64,000 nucleotides of DNA from Bradyrhizobium sp. 170 (GTDB lineage: Bacteria > Pseudomonadota > Alphaproteobacteria > Rhizobiales > Xanthobacteraceae), in NCBI RefSeq assembly GCF_023101085.1, contig NZ_CP064703.1:3410001-3474000 (forward strand). Reading direction: 5' to 3'. Position numbers and translations under genes: made by a program. The notes under the pieces were generated by a model. That model saw only the letters and a list, made by a program, of their open reading frames with translations, did not search any database and had not been told where the DNA came from. The number at the start of each line of letters is the position of its first letter. Positions within the stretch are counted from its first letter, which is position 1. This document shows positions 9,925-19,308 of the stretch, in pieces.

Positions 9925-10428
9925 TCAGGTCTTTGTCATCGTGATCTTGACGCCGCGGATCTCGCCCTTGGAGTCGATCTGCACGGACTGCTTGTTGCCG
10001 GTGGTCTTCAAATTCAGGTTTGCTGCAAATCCGGAAGCCTCGACGAACACGTCGATCTGGCCGCCACCTGCGGTGCCCTGCAGATTGCCGAAGATATTCC
10101 GGCTCTTTTCGCTCCAGTTGCCGGAGATGCGCTCGCCCTGGCTGGTGACGTCGCTCGACAGGTCGAATTTGTAGCTGTCGCTGGCACAGTGCAGATTTTG
10201 CTTCAGGCCGAGCCCGTTGGCGTTGACCTTGTAGTCGGCCTTGCAGCGGATGTTCTCGGTGGTGCCGTTGGAGAGTGCGACCGTGCCCGAGCCGGCCCAG
10301 TTTCCGTCAAAGCCTGCAAAGGGGCCTCCCGCCTGGGCATGGCTTGCGGTGACCGACAACATGAGCGCGGCGCCGACGCCAGCAGCTGCGAGAGCCTGAC
10401 CGAACAAGCTGGAACCAAACAGTTTCAT
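9925..10428 (-). CDS. Small secreted protein, function unknown
   Basis: A 167-aa protein with a clear Sec signal peptide (MKLFGSSLFGQALAAAG onward, ending at a SHAQA cleavage-like site). The mature part begins GGPFAGFDGNWAGSGTVAL and contains two cysteines about 30 residues apart (IRCKAD and LHCASD) that may form a disulfide. The repeating beta-strand-like pattern (GNWSEKSRNIFGNLQGT) suggests a small lipocalin-like or beta-barrel fold, which is inference. ATG at 10428 is preferred over upstream starts because the signal peptide begins there and GGGA lies about 10 bases upstream. The family is unnamed to me; it is the only minus-strand gene before hpnH. Confidence 0.75.
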   Translation of the reverse strand: MKLFGSSLFGQALAAAGVGAALMLSVTASHAQAGGPFAGFDGNWAGSGTVALSNGTTENIRCKADYKVNANGLGLKQNLHCASDSYKFDLSSDVTSQGERISGNWSEKSRNIFGNLQGTAGGGQIDVFVEASGFAANLNLKTTGNKQSVQIDSKGEIRGVKITMTKT

Positions 10429-10856
10429 CGTGATTTTTCCCATAAAATAGACGCTTCTCTTGCAAGATACGTCTCGCCGCATCGAAGATTTAGTGTTCCC
10501 GCAGTAGCTTAGGTTCAAATGACGGAGCGTTGTTTCCGGCGCTGGCGCCGGGAAAATGGCCGCAAGCGGCCGAAGGAATCAACATTCCCATCAGCTCCGC
10601 CAGCGCAGCATCTAGCTTTGCGCCGCATCGTCTGCAACAGCCAATTGTCAGCAAAGTGTGGCAGAAATACACGTTAAATATCAGTCGGTTATTTAAGGTG
10701 CTCAGGTCGCCGCAAATGTCGCCGTAAATTTGACCGCATTTACCATGCTTGTCATCTGTTCGTTGCTGCGCTACGCGGCGCGCCTGCCATCCCAACAAAT
10801 CCGTTCCGGCGCAGATCGAGGAACAGGATTTCTTGCTGCCGAAATGAAGGAATACG
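10429..10856. other. Intergenic region between divergent genes
   Basis: About 430 bases, relatively AT-rich at 10600-10760, separating the divergent genes at 10428 (minus) and 10857 (plus), so promoters for both must lie here. A GC hairpin at 10536-10551 (CCGGCGC-TG-GCGCCGG) has no T-tract. No coding potential was recognised. Confidence 0.4.
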
Positions 10857-11096
10857 ATGCGTAAATTTCTCCTCGCACTCACCCTGTTCTCGCTCTCGGC
10901 CTCGTCCGGAGCCTTCGCCCAGCAGCAGCAACGCAGCGGAACGGCGGAGGAACAGAAGGCCTGCACCCGCGACGTGCAGAAGTTCTGCCGTCCGGTGATC
11001 GACCAGGGCGATTTCACCATCCTGGCGTGTCTCAAGGAGCATCGTTCCAAGATCAGCGCCGCCTGCGACCAGGTCCTCAAGAGCAACGGCCAATAG
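10857..11096 (+). CDS. Small secreted cysteine-rich-repeat protein
   Basis: A 79-aa precursor with a Sec signal peptide (MRKFLLALTLFSLSASSGAF, then AQ). The mature peptide has four cysteines in the pattern EEQKACTRDVQKFCR and ILACLKEHRSKISAACDQVL. This matches the short cysteine-rich repeat (GLG1-like) of many bradyrhizobial periplasmic proteins. The function is unknown. ATG at 10857 follows GAAGGAA. It stands alone upstream of hpnC. Confidence 0.8.
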   Translation: MRKFLLALTLFSLSASSGAFAQQQQRSGTAEEQKACTRDVQKFCRPVIDQGDFTILACLKEHRSKISAACDQVLKSNGQ

Positions 11097-11289
11097 GCCG
11101 CGTTCGCGCCCGTTAACCCTCGCGGAAAAGCCATTTTCGGCTATATGAGGCGCGTCACGGGCGGGGCTAAGCAGCCCATATAGCATTGGTTTTGGCGGCG
11201 TATTCCCCTATATGGGGCACGCGATCTTCTCGCGTGCGCCGAGCATCGGCGCAACGCCGCCAATTCCGAGTGAATGTAGCCAGTTCCTG

Positions 11290-12168
11290 ATGACCAGCGC
11301 GAGCGACCTGCGATCCGGAAAGACCCACCGCGACGAGAATTTTCCGGTCGCGTCGTGGATCATTCATCCGCGTCACCGGGCGCTGATCCTGAGCTTCTAT
11401 AATTTCGTCAGGACGGCCGACGACATCGCCGATCACGCGACGCTGAGCGCAGACGAGAAGCTGCGCTATCTCGACCTGCTCGAGGCGGAATTACTGGGCA
11501 AGGGCGACACGCAACCGGAGGCGGTCAGCCTGCGCCGCGCTTTTGCCGAGCGCGCGATGGCGCCGCGCCACGCGCTCGACGTGCTGGTCGCGTTCCGGAT
11601 GGACGTCACCAAGCTGCGCTACGAGAACTGGGACGACGTCATTCATTATTGCCGCTATTCGGCCCTGCCGGTCGGCCGCTTCATGCTCGACGTCCATGGC
11701 GAGAGCACCTCGACCTGGGCCGCATCGGACGCGCTGTGCGCGGGGCTGCAGATCAACAACCACCTGCAGGATTGCGCCAAGGACTACAAAAACCTCAACC
11801 GCGTCTACCTGCCGCGCGATGCGCTGGCCGCCAGCGGCGCCACCGTCGAGATGCTGGGCGAGGCGAAGTCGCCGCCGGCGCTGCTGCAATGCCTGCAGGC
11901 GCTCGCGGTGCGGACCGAAACCCTGCTCAATGAAAGCAAGTCGCTCAGCGCCGAGGTGAAGGATTTCCGGCTCGGGCTCGAGGTTGCCGTGATCCAGGCC
12001 TTTGCCGACAAGATCGTCGGCATGCTGAAGGTGCGCGATCCGCTCAGCGAGCGCGTGCACCTGAACAAGCCCGAATTGCTCGTGCAGAGCATCGGAGGCA
12101 TGGTCAACGAAATGATCAGGCGTGCCGCGGGACGCCGTCCCCAGACAAAACCGGCGGCAGGCGCATGA
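11290..12168 (+). CDS. hpnC: Squalene synthase HpnC (hydroxysqualene synthase)
   Basis: Second step of the bacterial three-enzyme squalene route: converts presqualene diphosphate to hydroxysqualene. The 292-aa trans-isoprenyl synthase fold has both aspartate-rich Mg-binding motifs, VRTADDIAD in the N-terminal third and LQDCAKDYKNLNRVYLP further on. ATG at 11290 (MTSASDLRSGK) is chosen over GTG/ATG codons back to 11212 because it gives the usual HpnC N-terminus, although no strong ribosome-binding site is visible. The last four bases overlap the hpnD start (ATGA), showing translational coupling. Confidence 0.93.
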   Translation: MTSASDLRSGKTHRDENFPVASWIIHPRHRALILSFYNFVRTADDIADHATLSADEKLRYLDLLEAELLGKGDTQPEAVSLRRAFAERAMAPRHALDVLVAFRMDVTKLRYENWDDVIHYCRYSALPVGRFMLDVHGESTSTWAASDALCAGLQINNHLQDCAKDYKNLNRVYLPRDALAASGATVEMLGEAKSPPALLQCLQALAVRTETLLNESKSLSAEVKDFRLGLEVAVIQAFADKIVGMLKVRDPLSERVHLNKPELLVQSIGGMVNEMIRRAAGRRPQTKPAAGA

Positions 12169-13004
12169 CGGTGCAGACGGCGGCGGCCAACGCAGATTAC
12201 GGCACCGCCGCGTCCGGCAGCTCGTTCTATGCCGCGATGCGCATCCTGCCGCGCAGACAGCGCGAGGCAATGTTCCAGATCTACAGCTTCTGCCGGCAGG
12301 TTGACGACATCGCCGATTCCCATGGGCCGCGACCCGAGCGGCTGGCCGCGCTGCAGCAATGGCGCGACGACATCGATGCGCTATATCACAGTCATCCGCC
12401 GCCGCGCCTGCAAGATTACGCCGCCTCGGTGAAAACCTTCGGCCTCAAGCGCGAGGATTTTCTCGCTGTGGTCGACGGCATGGAGATGGACGTGCCACAG
12501 GACATTCGTGCGCCGGATCTTGCCACGCTCGATCTCTATTGCGATCGCGTTGCCAGCGCCGTCGGGCGCCTGTCGGTCAGGGTGTTCGGCATGCCCGAGG
12601 AAGATGGCATCCTGCTCGCCCACCATCTCGGCCGCGCGCTGCAATTGACCAACATCCTGCGCGACATCGACGAAGACGCCGGCCTCGGCCGCCTCTATCT
12701 GCCGCGCGAAGGCCTGCTGCTCGCCGGCATCACCAGCGACAATCCGCAGAAGGTGACTGCCGATCGCGCACTTCCCAAAGTTTGCCTGCCGCTGGCCGAG
12801 CGGGCGAAAAAGCATTTCGAAAAGGCCGACGAGATTATGAAACGCAATTCGCGGCGCGTGGTGCGCGCGCCGCGGATCATGTCGAAATACTACCGCGCGA
12901 TACTGGACTTGTTGCTGGCCCGGGGCTTTGCCGCCCCGCGCGAGCCGGTCCGCGTCCACAAATGGGCGAAGATTGCCATCCTTCTTCGTTACGCGATCAT
13001 CTGA
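12165..13004 (+). CDS. hpnD: Presqualene diphosphate synthase HpnD
   Basis: Condenses two farnesyl diphosphates to presqualene diphosphate, the first committed step to squalene and hopanoids. The 279-aa protein has the paired aspartate motifs QVDDIADSHG and LTNILRDIDEDAGLGRLYLP, with the conserved CRQ before the first. ATG at 12165 overlaps the hpnC stop by four bases, and its own stop overlaps the hpnE ATG (TGATG), so hpnC-hpnD-hpnE form one coupled operon. Confidence 0.95.
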   Translation: MTVQTAAANADYGTAASGSSFYAAMRILPRRQREAMFQIYSFCRQVDDIADSHGPRPERLAALQQWRDDIDALYHSHPPPRLQDYAASVKTFGLKREDFLAVVDGMEMDVPQDIRAPDLATLDLYCDRVASAVGRLSVRVFGMPEEDGILLAHHLGRALQLTNILRDIDEDAGLGRLYLPREGLLLAGITSDNPQKVTADRALPKVCLPLAERAKKHFEKADEIMKRNSRRVVRAPRIMSKYYRAILDLLLARGFAAPREPVRVHKWAKIAILLRYAII

Positions 13005-14257
13005 TGCAGAAAAACGCTCATATCATCGGCGCCGGCGTTTCCGGCCTCTCGGCGGCCGTACGGCTGGCCAACGCCAATTACCGTGTGCATGTCCACGAGG
13101 CCACGCAGCAGGCCGGTGGCCGTTGCCGGTCCTATTTCGACGCGGCCACCAATCTCACCATCGACAACGGCAACCATTTGCTGTTGTCGGGCAACCGCCA
13201 TGCGCTGGCCTACGCCAGATCGATCGGCACCGAGGCGGGGCTGGTCGGGCCGAAGCTTGCGCAGTTTCCCTTCGTCGACATCATGACCGGCCAGCGCTGG
13301 CAGCTCGATCTCGGCGACGGCAAATTGCCGCTATGGGTATTCGACGAGGCCCGCCGCGTCCCCGATACCAGGCTGCTCGATTATCTCGCATTGGCGCCGC
13401 TGGTCTGGGCAGGCACCGGAAAGCTGGTCGGCGACACCATCCCCTGCAAAGGCACGCTGTACCAGCGGCTGGTGCAGCCGCTGCTGCTGGCCGCGCTCAA
13501 TGTCGATCCGCCCGAGGGTTCGGCGGGCCTGGCCGGCGCGATCGTGCGGGAAACGCTGCTGGCGGGCGGGCAGGCCTGCCGGCCGCTGATCGCGCGCGAC
13601 GGCTTGAGCGCTGTGCTGGTCGACCCGGCGATCAAGCTGTTGCAGGACAAGGGCGCCTCGATCCAGCTCGGCCATGAGCTGCGCGAATTCGCGGCGACGG
13701 GCGGCAATGTCGGCGAACTGAAATTCGGCAGCGACACGATTGCGCTCGGCCCCGATGACGTCGTGATCCTCGCGGTGCCGCCGCGCCCGGCGGCGGCGCT
13801 GTTGCCGGGCCTGAAGACGCCGTCGAAATTCCGCGCCATCATCAACGCGCATTTCCGCTTCGATCCGCCCCGCGATGCCGCGCCCATTCTCGGCGTCGTC
13901 GGTGGTCTCGTGGAGTGGCTGTTCGCATTTCCGCAGCGGCTGTCGGTCACCATCAGCAATGGCGACCGCCTCGTCGACATGCCGCGCGAAGAACTCGCGC
14001 TGGCGATCTGGCGGGATGTCTGCAAGGCCGCAGGGCTGCAGGGCGACTTGCCGCTGCCGCCCTGGCAGATCGTGCGCGAGCGCCGCGCGACGTTCGAGGC
14101 CACGCCGGAGCAGAACGCGCTGCGCCCGGGGGCGGCGACATCATTCAAAAACCTGTTTCTGGCCGGCGACTGGACTGATACCGGATTGCCGGCAACCATC
14201 GAAGGATCGATACGGTCGGGCGACCGCGCCGCCGATCTGGTCCTGGCGAGGCCCTAA
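13004..14257 (+). CDS. hpnE: Hydroxysqualene dehydroxylase HpnE
   Basis: FAD-dependent enzyme that reduces hydroxysqualene to squalene. The 417-aa protein starts with a dinucleotide-binding motif (HIIGAGVSGLSAAVRLA) followed by the GGRCRS block of the amine-oxidase/phytoene-desaturase superfamily. It ends with LFLAGDWTDTGLPATIEGSIRSG in shortened form, the C-terminal FAD-binding signature. ATG at 13004 overlaps the hpnD stop. The frame is open upstream of this ATG, but only across hpnD. The neighbours confirm the role. Confidence 0.94.
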   Translation: MQKNAHIIGAGVSGLSAAVRLANANYRVHVHEATQQAGGRCRSYFDAATNLTIDNGNHLLLSGNRHALAYARSIGTEAGLVGPKLAQFPFVDIMTGQRWQLDLGDGKLPLWVFDEARRVPDTRLLDYLALAPLVWAGTGKLVGDTIPCKGTLYQRLVQPLLLAALNVDPPEGSAGLAGAIVRETLLAGGQACRPLIARDGLSAVLVDPAIKLLQDKGASIQLGHELREFAATGGNVGELKFGSDTIALGPDDVVILAVPPRPAAALLPGLKTPSKFRAIINAHFRFDPPRDAAPILGVVGGLVEWLFAFPQRLSVTISNGDRLVDMPREELALAIWRDVCKAAGLQGDLPLPPWQIVRERRATFEATPEQNALRPGAATSFKNLFLAGDWTDTGLPATIEGSIRSGDRAADLVLARP

Positions 14258-14325
14258 GGCCCGACCGGACTTGTTGCGTGACCGGCTTCACAGAGCCCGC
14301 GCGCGAATAGAGGGATGCTAGCGAT

Positions 14326-16305
14326 ATGCTTTCCATCGACAAAACAATTGCAGGCGAACCCGTCGCGACAGTCGATCCCGTCGCGCTGGAGAAGAGCATC
14401 TCGTCGGCGACCGAAGCGCTGCTCGGCTATCGGCAATCCGATGGACACTTTGTGTTCGAACTGGAAGCCGACAGCACGATCCCGTCGGAATATATCCTGC
14501 TGCGTCACTATCTCGCCGAACCCGTCGACAGCGCCCTCGAAGCCAAGATCGCCAACTACCTGCGCCGCACCCAGGGCAATCATGGCGGCTGGCCCTTGGT
14601 GCAGGACGGCCCGTTCGACATGAGCGCCAGCGTCAAATCCTATTTTTCGCTGAAGATGATCGGCGATTCCGTCGACGCCCCGCACATGGTGCGCGCGCGC
14701 GAGGCGATCCGCAGCCACGGCGGCGCTGCCCGCGTCAACGTCTTCACACGATTCCTGCTCGCTTTCTACGGCGTGCTGACCTGGCGCGCGGTGCCGGTGC
14801 TGCCGATCGAGATCATGCTGCTGCCGACGTGGTCGCCGTTCCATCTCAACAAGATTTCCTACTGGGCGCGCACCACGATCGTGCCGCTCATGGTGATGGC
14901 GGCGTTGAAGCCTTTGGCGAAAAATCCCAAGGGCGTCGGCATCGACGAGCTGTTCCTGCAGGATCCCAAATCGGTCGGCATGACGCCGAAGGCGCCGCAC
15001 CAGAGCTGGGGCTGGTTCACGCTCTTCAGCACGCTGGACAGGATCCTGCGGGTCATCGAGCCGTTGTTTCCCAAAAAGCTGCGCCAGCGCGCGATCGATG
15101 CCGCGCTAGCGTTTACGGAAGAGCGGCTGAACGGCGAAGACGGCATGGGCGCGATCTATCCGCCGATGGCCAACATCGTCATGATGTATGAGGCGCTCGG
15201 CAAGGGACCGGATTTTCCGCCGCGCGCGGTCACCCGCAGAGGCATCGACAAGCTGCTCGTGATCGGCGAGCACGAGGCCTATTGCCAGCCCTGTGTCTCG
15301 CCAGTGTGGGACACCGCGCTGACCTGCCACGCGCTGGCGGAAGCTGGCAGCGAAGATACGATCAAGAAGATGGAGCAGGGCCTCGATTGGCTGAAGCCGA
15401 GGCAGGTGCTCGACCTCAAGGGCGACTGGGCGGCGAAGGCCCCCGATGTCCGTCCGGGCGGCTGGGCGTTCCAGTACAACAATGCGCACTATCCCGACCT
15501 CGACGATACCGCCGTGGTGGTGATGGCGATGGACCGCGCGCGCCGGGCGTCCGGCAGCAAGGAATACGACGAGGCGATCTCGCGCGGCCGCGAGTGGATC
15601 GAGGGCCTGCAGAGCCGCGATGGCGGCTGGGCCGCCTTTGACGTCAACAATCTCGAATACTATCTCAACAACATCCCGTTCTCCGATCACGGCGCGCTGC
15701 TCGATCCGCCGACCGAGGACGTCACCGCGCGCTGCATCTCGATGCTGGCGCAGCTCGGCGAGACTGCCGAGACCAACAAGGCGGTGGCGGACGGGATCGC
15801 CTATCTGCGCCGCACGCAGCTCCCGGAGGGCTCGTGGTACGGCCGCTGGGGCCTCAACTACGTCTACGGAACCTGGTCGGTGCTGTGTGCGCTAAATGCC
15901 GCGGGGATCGATCACCAGGATCCAATGATTCGGAAGGCGGCGGATTGGCTGCTTTCGATCCAGAACAGTGACGGCGGCTGGGGCGAGGATGCGGTCAGTT
16001 ACCGACTCGATTACAAGGGATTTGAAGGCGCGCCGTCGACTTCCTCACAAACGGCATGGGCCTTGCTTGGACTGATGGCGGCCGGCGAGGTCGAAAACCC
16101 GGCCATCGTGCGGGGTGTGGAGTACCTAAAAGCCACACAGACTGAGAAAGGGCTCTGGGACGAGGCGCGTTACACGGCTACGGGCTTTCCGCGGGTGTTT
16201 TATTTGCGTTATCATGGCTACTCGAAGTTCTTTCCGCTCTGGGCGCTGGCGCGGTACCGGAATTTGAAGAGCACCAACAGCAGGGTGGTAGGGGTCGGGA
16301 TGTGA
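14326..16305 (+). CDS. shc: Squalene-hopene cyclase
   Basis: Cyclises squalene to hopene/diplopterol, the defining step of hopanoid synthesis; it works as a monotopic inner-membrane enzyme. The 659-aa protein carries the catalytic DXDD motif as Asp391-Leu-Asp393-Asp394 in YPDLDDTAV and several QW repeats, for example QGNHGGWP, QSRDGGWAAF, QLPEGSWYGRWG and QNSDGGWGED. It begins 68 bases after hpnE and its stop overlaps the hpnG start. Also called hpnF. Confidence 0.97.
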   Translation: MLSIDKTIAGEPVATVDPVALEKSISSATEALLGYRQSDGHFVFELEADSTIPSEYILLRHYLAEPVDSALEAKIANYLRRTQGNHGGWPLVQDGPFDMSASVKSYFSLKMIGDSVDAPHMVRAREAIRSHGGAARVNVFTRFLLAFYGVLTWRAVPVLPIEIMLLPTWSPFHLNKISYWARTTIVPLMVMAALKPLAKNPKGVGIDELFLQDPKSVGMTPKAPHQSWGWFTLFSTLDRILRVIEPLFPKKLRQRAIDAALAFTEERLNGEDGMGAIYPPMANIVMMYEALGKGPDFPPRAVTRRGIDKLLVIGEHEAYCQPCVSPVWDTALTCHALAEAGSEDTIKKMEQGLDWLKPRQVLDLKGDWAAKAPDVRPGGWAFQYNNAHYPDLDDTAVVVMAMDRARRASGSKEYDEAISRGREWIEGLQSRDGGWAAFDVNNLEYYLNNIPFSDHGALLDPPTEDVTARCISMLAQLGETAETNKAVADGIAYLRRTQLPEGSWYGRWGLNYVYGTWSVLCALNAAGIDHQDPMIRKAADWLLSIQNSDGGWGEDAVSYRLDYKGFEGAPSTSSQTAWALLGLMAAGEVENPAIVRGVEYLKATQTEKGLWDEARYTATGFPRVFYLRYHGYSKFFPLWALARYRNLKSTNSRVVGVGM

Positions 16306-17051
16306 CTTGGGGGGCGGGGGCCGCCGCGATCGTGGACAGTTCGGTTGATCGCAATTCGAATGATCCGCGGCCGGTTTTGATCGTGACAGGATTAGTGCAG
16401 GAGGCCCGCATCGCGGCCGGGCCAGGCATGATCGTGATCTGCAGTTCCAGCGACCCGCAGCAATTGCGCGCACTGCTGGCAACGCTGGATTCCACCACTT
16501 TCAGGGGTGTCATCTCGTTCGGCGTCGCCGGCGGGCTGGATCCGTCGCTGAAATCGGGCGACGTGGTGGTGGCGACCGAGGTTCTGGCCGGCGATACCCG
16601 TTTTCTGGCAGGTCTGGCGCTGAACGAGGAAATGATCGCCAGTGCGGCGCTCGGTCGCCGGCGCGTGGTCCGCGGTGGCCTGGCCGGCGTCGAACAGGTG
16701 ATTGCGGCGACCGCCTGCAAGGCCGCGCTGCATTCGGAGACGGGCGCGGCAGCGGTCGATATGGAAAGTCATATTGCCGCAGCCTATGCGGCTGAGGCCG
16801 GCTTGCCGTTCGCGGCGCTGCGGGTCATCTCCGATCCCGCCAGCCGGGCGCTTCCGGCGCTCGCCAAGAGCGCCATCAAGCCGAACGGCGACATCGACCT
16901 CGGCAAGGTGCTGCGCGGGGTGGCGCGCAATCCCACCTCGCTGCGCGCGCTGGTCTCCACGGGAATCGATTTCAATCGCGCGCTGCGCTCCCTGCGCGGC
17001 TGCCGCGGCTTCCTGCACGGCGAAGAGGGGCTCGCTACCGCGGCGATCTGA
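16302..17051 (+). CDS. hpnG: Adenosylhopane nucleosidase/phosphorylase HpnG
   Basis: Removes adenine from adenosylhopane to give ribosylhopane or its phosphate, on the way to bacteriohopanetetrol. The 249-aa protein shows the purine nucleosidase/phosphorylase fold: FGVAGGLDPSLKSGDVVVA and the catalytic-type AAAVDMESHIAA block. GTG at 16302 overlaps the shc stop as GTGA, indicating coupling. It is the last gene of the plus-strand hopanoid operon, followed by a terminator at 17105-17135. Confidence 0.92.
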   Translation: MTWGAGAAAIVDSSVDRNSNDPRPVLIVTGLVQEARIAAGPGMIVICSSSDPQQLRALLATLDSTTFRGVISFGVAGGLDPSLKSGDVVVATEVLAGDTRFLAGLALNEEMIASAALGRRRVVRGGLAGVEQVIAATACKAALHSETGAAAVDMESHIAAAYAAEAGLPFAALRVISDPASRALPALAKSAIKPNGDIDLGKVLRGVARNPTSLRALVSTGIDFNRALRSLRGCRGFLHGEEGLATAAI

Positions 17052-17104
17052 TCCGCAGGGCCACCCGGCTTCAGGATTTTCGAAGGGCGTTAAACAAAAA
17101 AGAA

Positions 17105-17135
17105 AGGGCCTCGGTTCCCAAAGAACCGAGGCCCT
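17105..17135. terminator. Bidirectional intrinsic terminator between hpnG and hpnH
   Basis: A 13-bp perfect stem (17105-17117 with 17123-17135) and a CCAAA loop. An A-rich run upstream (17094-17105) becomes a U-tract for minus-strand transcripts, and TAATCTTTT follows on the plus strand. It separates the convergent hpnG and hpnH. Confidence 0.9.
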
Positions 17136-17154
17136 AATCTTTTCGCCATCCCGC

Positions 17155-18315
17155 TCAGGCGGCGGTGGAGGCTTTCTCTTGCTGCTTGGCCGCGGCAGCG
17201 GCGGCCTCGTCGCGACGGATCTCGGACAGGCGCTTCTGCACCTCGGCCGAGAAGATGTACTGCGCCGGGCGCTGCTGGGAGAGATCGATCTCGGGCGCCA
17301 TCGGACCCGTGGTGCGGACGCCGCGGAGCGCGACCCACATCGCCTTCAGCGGATTGACCAGCGCAGCATTGGCAGCCGTCGGCTCATAGCCGCAATGCGC
17401 CATGCAGTCGGCGCACTTCTCATACTTGCCGGTGCCGTAGGTTTCCCAGTCCGTGGTCTCCATCAGCTCCTTGAAGGTCTTGGTGTAGCCTTCGCCGAGC
17501 AGATAGCAGGGTTTTTGCCAGCCGAAGATGTTGCGGGCCGGCATGCCCCAGGGCGTGCATTCGTAGCTCTGGTTGCCGGCCAGGAAGTCGAGGAACAGGC
17601 CGGAATGCATGAAGTTCCACTTCTTGCCCTTGCCGAGCGCGAACACGTCGCGGAACAGCTTCTTGGTCTTGGTGCGGTTGAGGAAGTGGTCCTGGTCGGG
17701 CGCGCGCTCATAGGCGTAGCCCGGTGACATCGAGACGCCGACACCGAGTTCGGTCGTGAGGTCGAGGAACTTGGCGATTTCTTCCGCCGGATGGCCGTCG
17801 AAGATCGTGGCGTTGACGTTGACGGTGAAGCCGCGCGCTTTCGCGGCCTTGATCGCTGAAACGGCGCGGTCGAACACGCCCTTCTGCGACACCGCCTTGT
17901 CGTGGTGGTCCTTCAGGCCGTCGAGATGCACCGAGAAGAACAGATAGGGCGAGGGCTCAAACAGATCGAGCTTCTTTTCCAGCAGCAGCGCGTTGGTGCA
18001 TAGCGAGACGAACTTCTTGCGCGCCACGAGGCCGCGCACGATTTCGCCGATCTCCTTGTGGATCAGCGGCTCGCCGCCGGGGATCGCCACCATCGGCGCG
18101 CCGCATTCGTCGGCCGCGTCCCAGCATTCCTGCGCCGACATGCGGCGGTTCAGGATCGCATCGGGATAGTCGATCTTGCCGCAACCGACGCAGGCGAGGT
18201 TGCAGCGGAACAACGGCTCCAGCATCAACACGAGCGGATAGCGCTTCCGGCCAAGCAGCTTCTGCTTGATCAGATAGCCGCCGATACGCATTTCCTTGAA
18301 GAACGGTATTGCCAT
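17155..18315 (-). CDS. hpnH: Adenosylhopane synthase HpnH, radical SAM
   Basis: Adds the 5'-deoxyadenosyl group to hopene, giving adenosylhopane. The 386-aa protein has the radical SAM CX3CX2C motif at Cys38, Cys42 and Cys45 (RCNLACVGCGK), followed by the SAM-binding IPGGEPL. A further Cys group near the C-terminus (KCADCMAHCGYE) is typical of the HpnH family. It is convergent with hpnG. ispH lies immediately upstream on the same strand, 66 bases away, so cotranscription is likely. Confidence 0.95.
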   Translation of the reverse strand: MAIPFFKEMRIGGYLIKQKLLGRKRYPLVLMLEPLFRCNLACVGCGKIDYPDAILNRRMSAQECWDAADECGAPMVAIPGGEPLIHKEIGEIVRGLVARKKFVSLCTNALLLEKKLDLFEPSPYLFFSVHLDGLKDHHDKAVSQKGVFDRAVSAIKAAKARGFTVNVNATIFDGHPAEEIAKFLDLTTELGVGVSMSPGYAYERAPDQDHFLNRTKTKKLFRDVFALGKGKKWNFMHSGLFLDFLAGNQSYECTPWGMPARNIFGWQKPCYLLGEGYTKTFKELMETTDWETYGTGKYEKCADCMAHCGYEPTAANAALVNPLKAMWVALRGVRTTGPMAPEIDLSQQRPAQYIFSAEVQKRLSEIRRDEAAAAAAKQQEKASTAA

Positions 18316-18341
18316 TTGAGAGATTTCTTTCTGGACTTGAA

Positions 18342-18362
18342 GTCTGGGCCTGGAGCCCAGAC
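18342..18362 (-). other. Hairpin in the ispH-hpnH spacer
   Basis: An 8-bp stem (GTCTGGGC with GCCCAGAC) and a 5-base loop, located 20 bases after the ispH stop and 26 bases before the hpnH start. There is no T-tract after it on the minus strand, so it may stabilise or process an ispH-hpnH transcript rather than end it. Confidence 0.5.
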
Positions 18363-18381
18363 CTGGAACTCTTGAAGTGGA

Positions 18382-19308
18382 TCAACCCGCAGTCAGTTCG
18401 GCCGGAAGCCGAAACTCGATGTTTTCTTCCCGGCCGGGAAGTACCGACACCTTGACGGGTCCGATACGCCTCAAAGCCTCGATCACGTCATCGACTAAAA
18501 CTTCGGGCGCCGAGGCGCCCGCCGTAATGCCGACGGCTTTCGCATCCTTCAGCCAATCGGGGTTCAACTCGCTCCCGTCGGCAATGAGATAACTCGCGAC
18601 CCCGACCTCGGTGCCGATTTCGCGGAGCCTGTTTGAGTTGGAACTATTGGCGGCCCCCACCACCAAAATGACGTCCACCAGCTTACTTAGGTCCCTTACC
18701 GCAGATTGGCGGTTCTGTGTCGCATAGCAGATATCCCGGATGTCGGGGCCTTGAATATCTGTAAATTTGGCCTGAAGGGCCGCTATTATGTCCTTTGTGT
18801 CATCCACGCTGAGGGTGGTCTGGGTGATATAGGCCACCGGGGCGTCGGTCGGTAGCGTCAGGGCGGCCACGTCGTCGACGTTCTGGACCAGCAGAACCGG
18901 TCCCGGAACCTGACCCATGGTGCCCTCGACCTCGGGATGGCCGGCATGCCCGATCAGTACCAGGGTACGGCCCTTGGACATATACCGCTTGCCCTGATTG
19001 TGGACCTTGGTGACCAGCGGGCAGGTGGCATTGAGGACGGGCAGGCCGCGGGCGGCGGCCTCTTCCTCGACGCTGCGGGCCACGCCATGGGCGCTGAACA
19101 CGGTTACCGCCCGCGGCGGAACCTCCGACAGATCCTCGACGAAGATCGCGCCCTTGGCTTTGAGGCTTTCGACCACGTATTTGTTATGCACGATCTCGTG
19201 CCGGACATAGACCGGCGGACCGTACTTCTCGAGCGCGCGCTCAACGATTTCGATGGCACGCACGACGCCCGCACAAAATCCGCGGGGCTGCGCTAGATAC
19301 ACTTCCAT
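18382..19308 (-). CDS. ispH: 4-hydroxy-3-methylbut-2-enyl diphosphate reductase
   Basis: Last enzyme of the MEP pathway, making IPP and DMAPP with a [4Fe-4S] cluster. The 308-aa protein has the three cluster cysteines at Cys12 (PRGFCAGV), Cys96 ([11 protein letters not shown]) and Cys194 ([10 protein letters not shown]) and the usual family length. Its position directly upstream of hpnH suggests that it boosts precursor supply for hopanoids; such genomes often carry another ispH elsewhere, which cannot be checked here. Confidence 0.95.
   Translation of the reverse strand: MEVYLAQPRGFCAGVVRAIEIVERALEKYGPPVYVRHEIVHNKYVVESLKAKGAIFVEDLSEVPPRAVTVFSAHGVARSVEEEAAARGLPVLNATCPLVTKVHNQGKRYMSKGRTLVLIGHAGHPEVEGTMGQVPGPVLLVQNVDDVAALTLPTDAPVAYITQTTLSVDDTKDIIAALQAKFTDIQGPDIRDICYATQNRQSAVRDLSKLVDVILVVGAANSSNSNRLREIGTEVGVASYLIADGSELNPDWLKDAKAVGITAGASAPEVLVDDVIEALRRIGPVKVSVLPGREENIEFRLPAELTAG

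Noticed and set aside
12359..13003. N-terminal extension of hpnE through hpnD
   Set aside because: The frame is open but overlaps hpnD entirely; ATG at 13004 gives the normal FAD-binding N-terminus.
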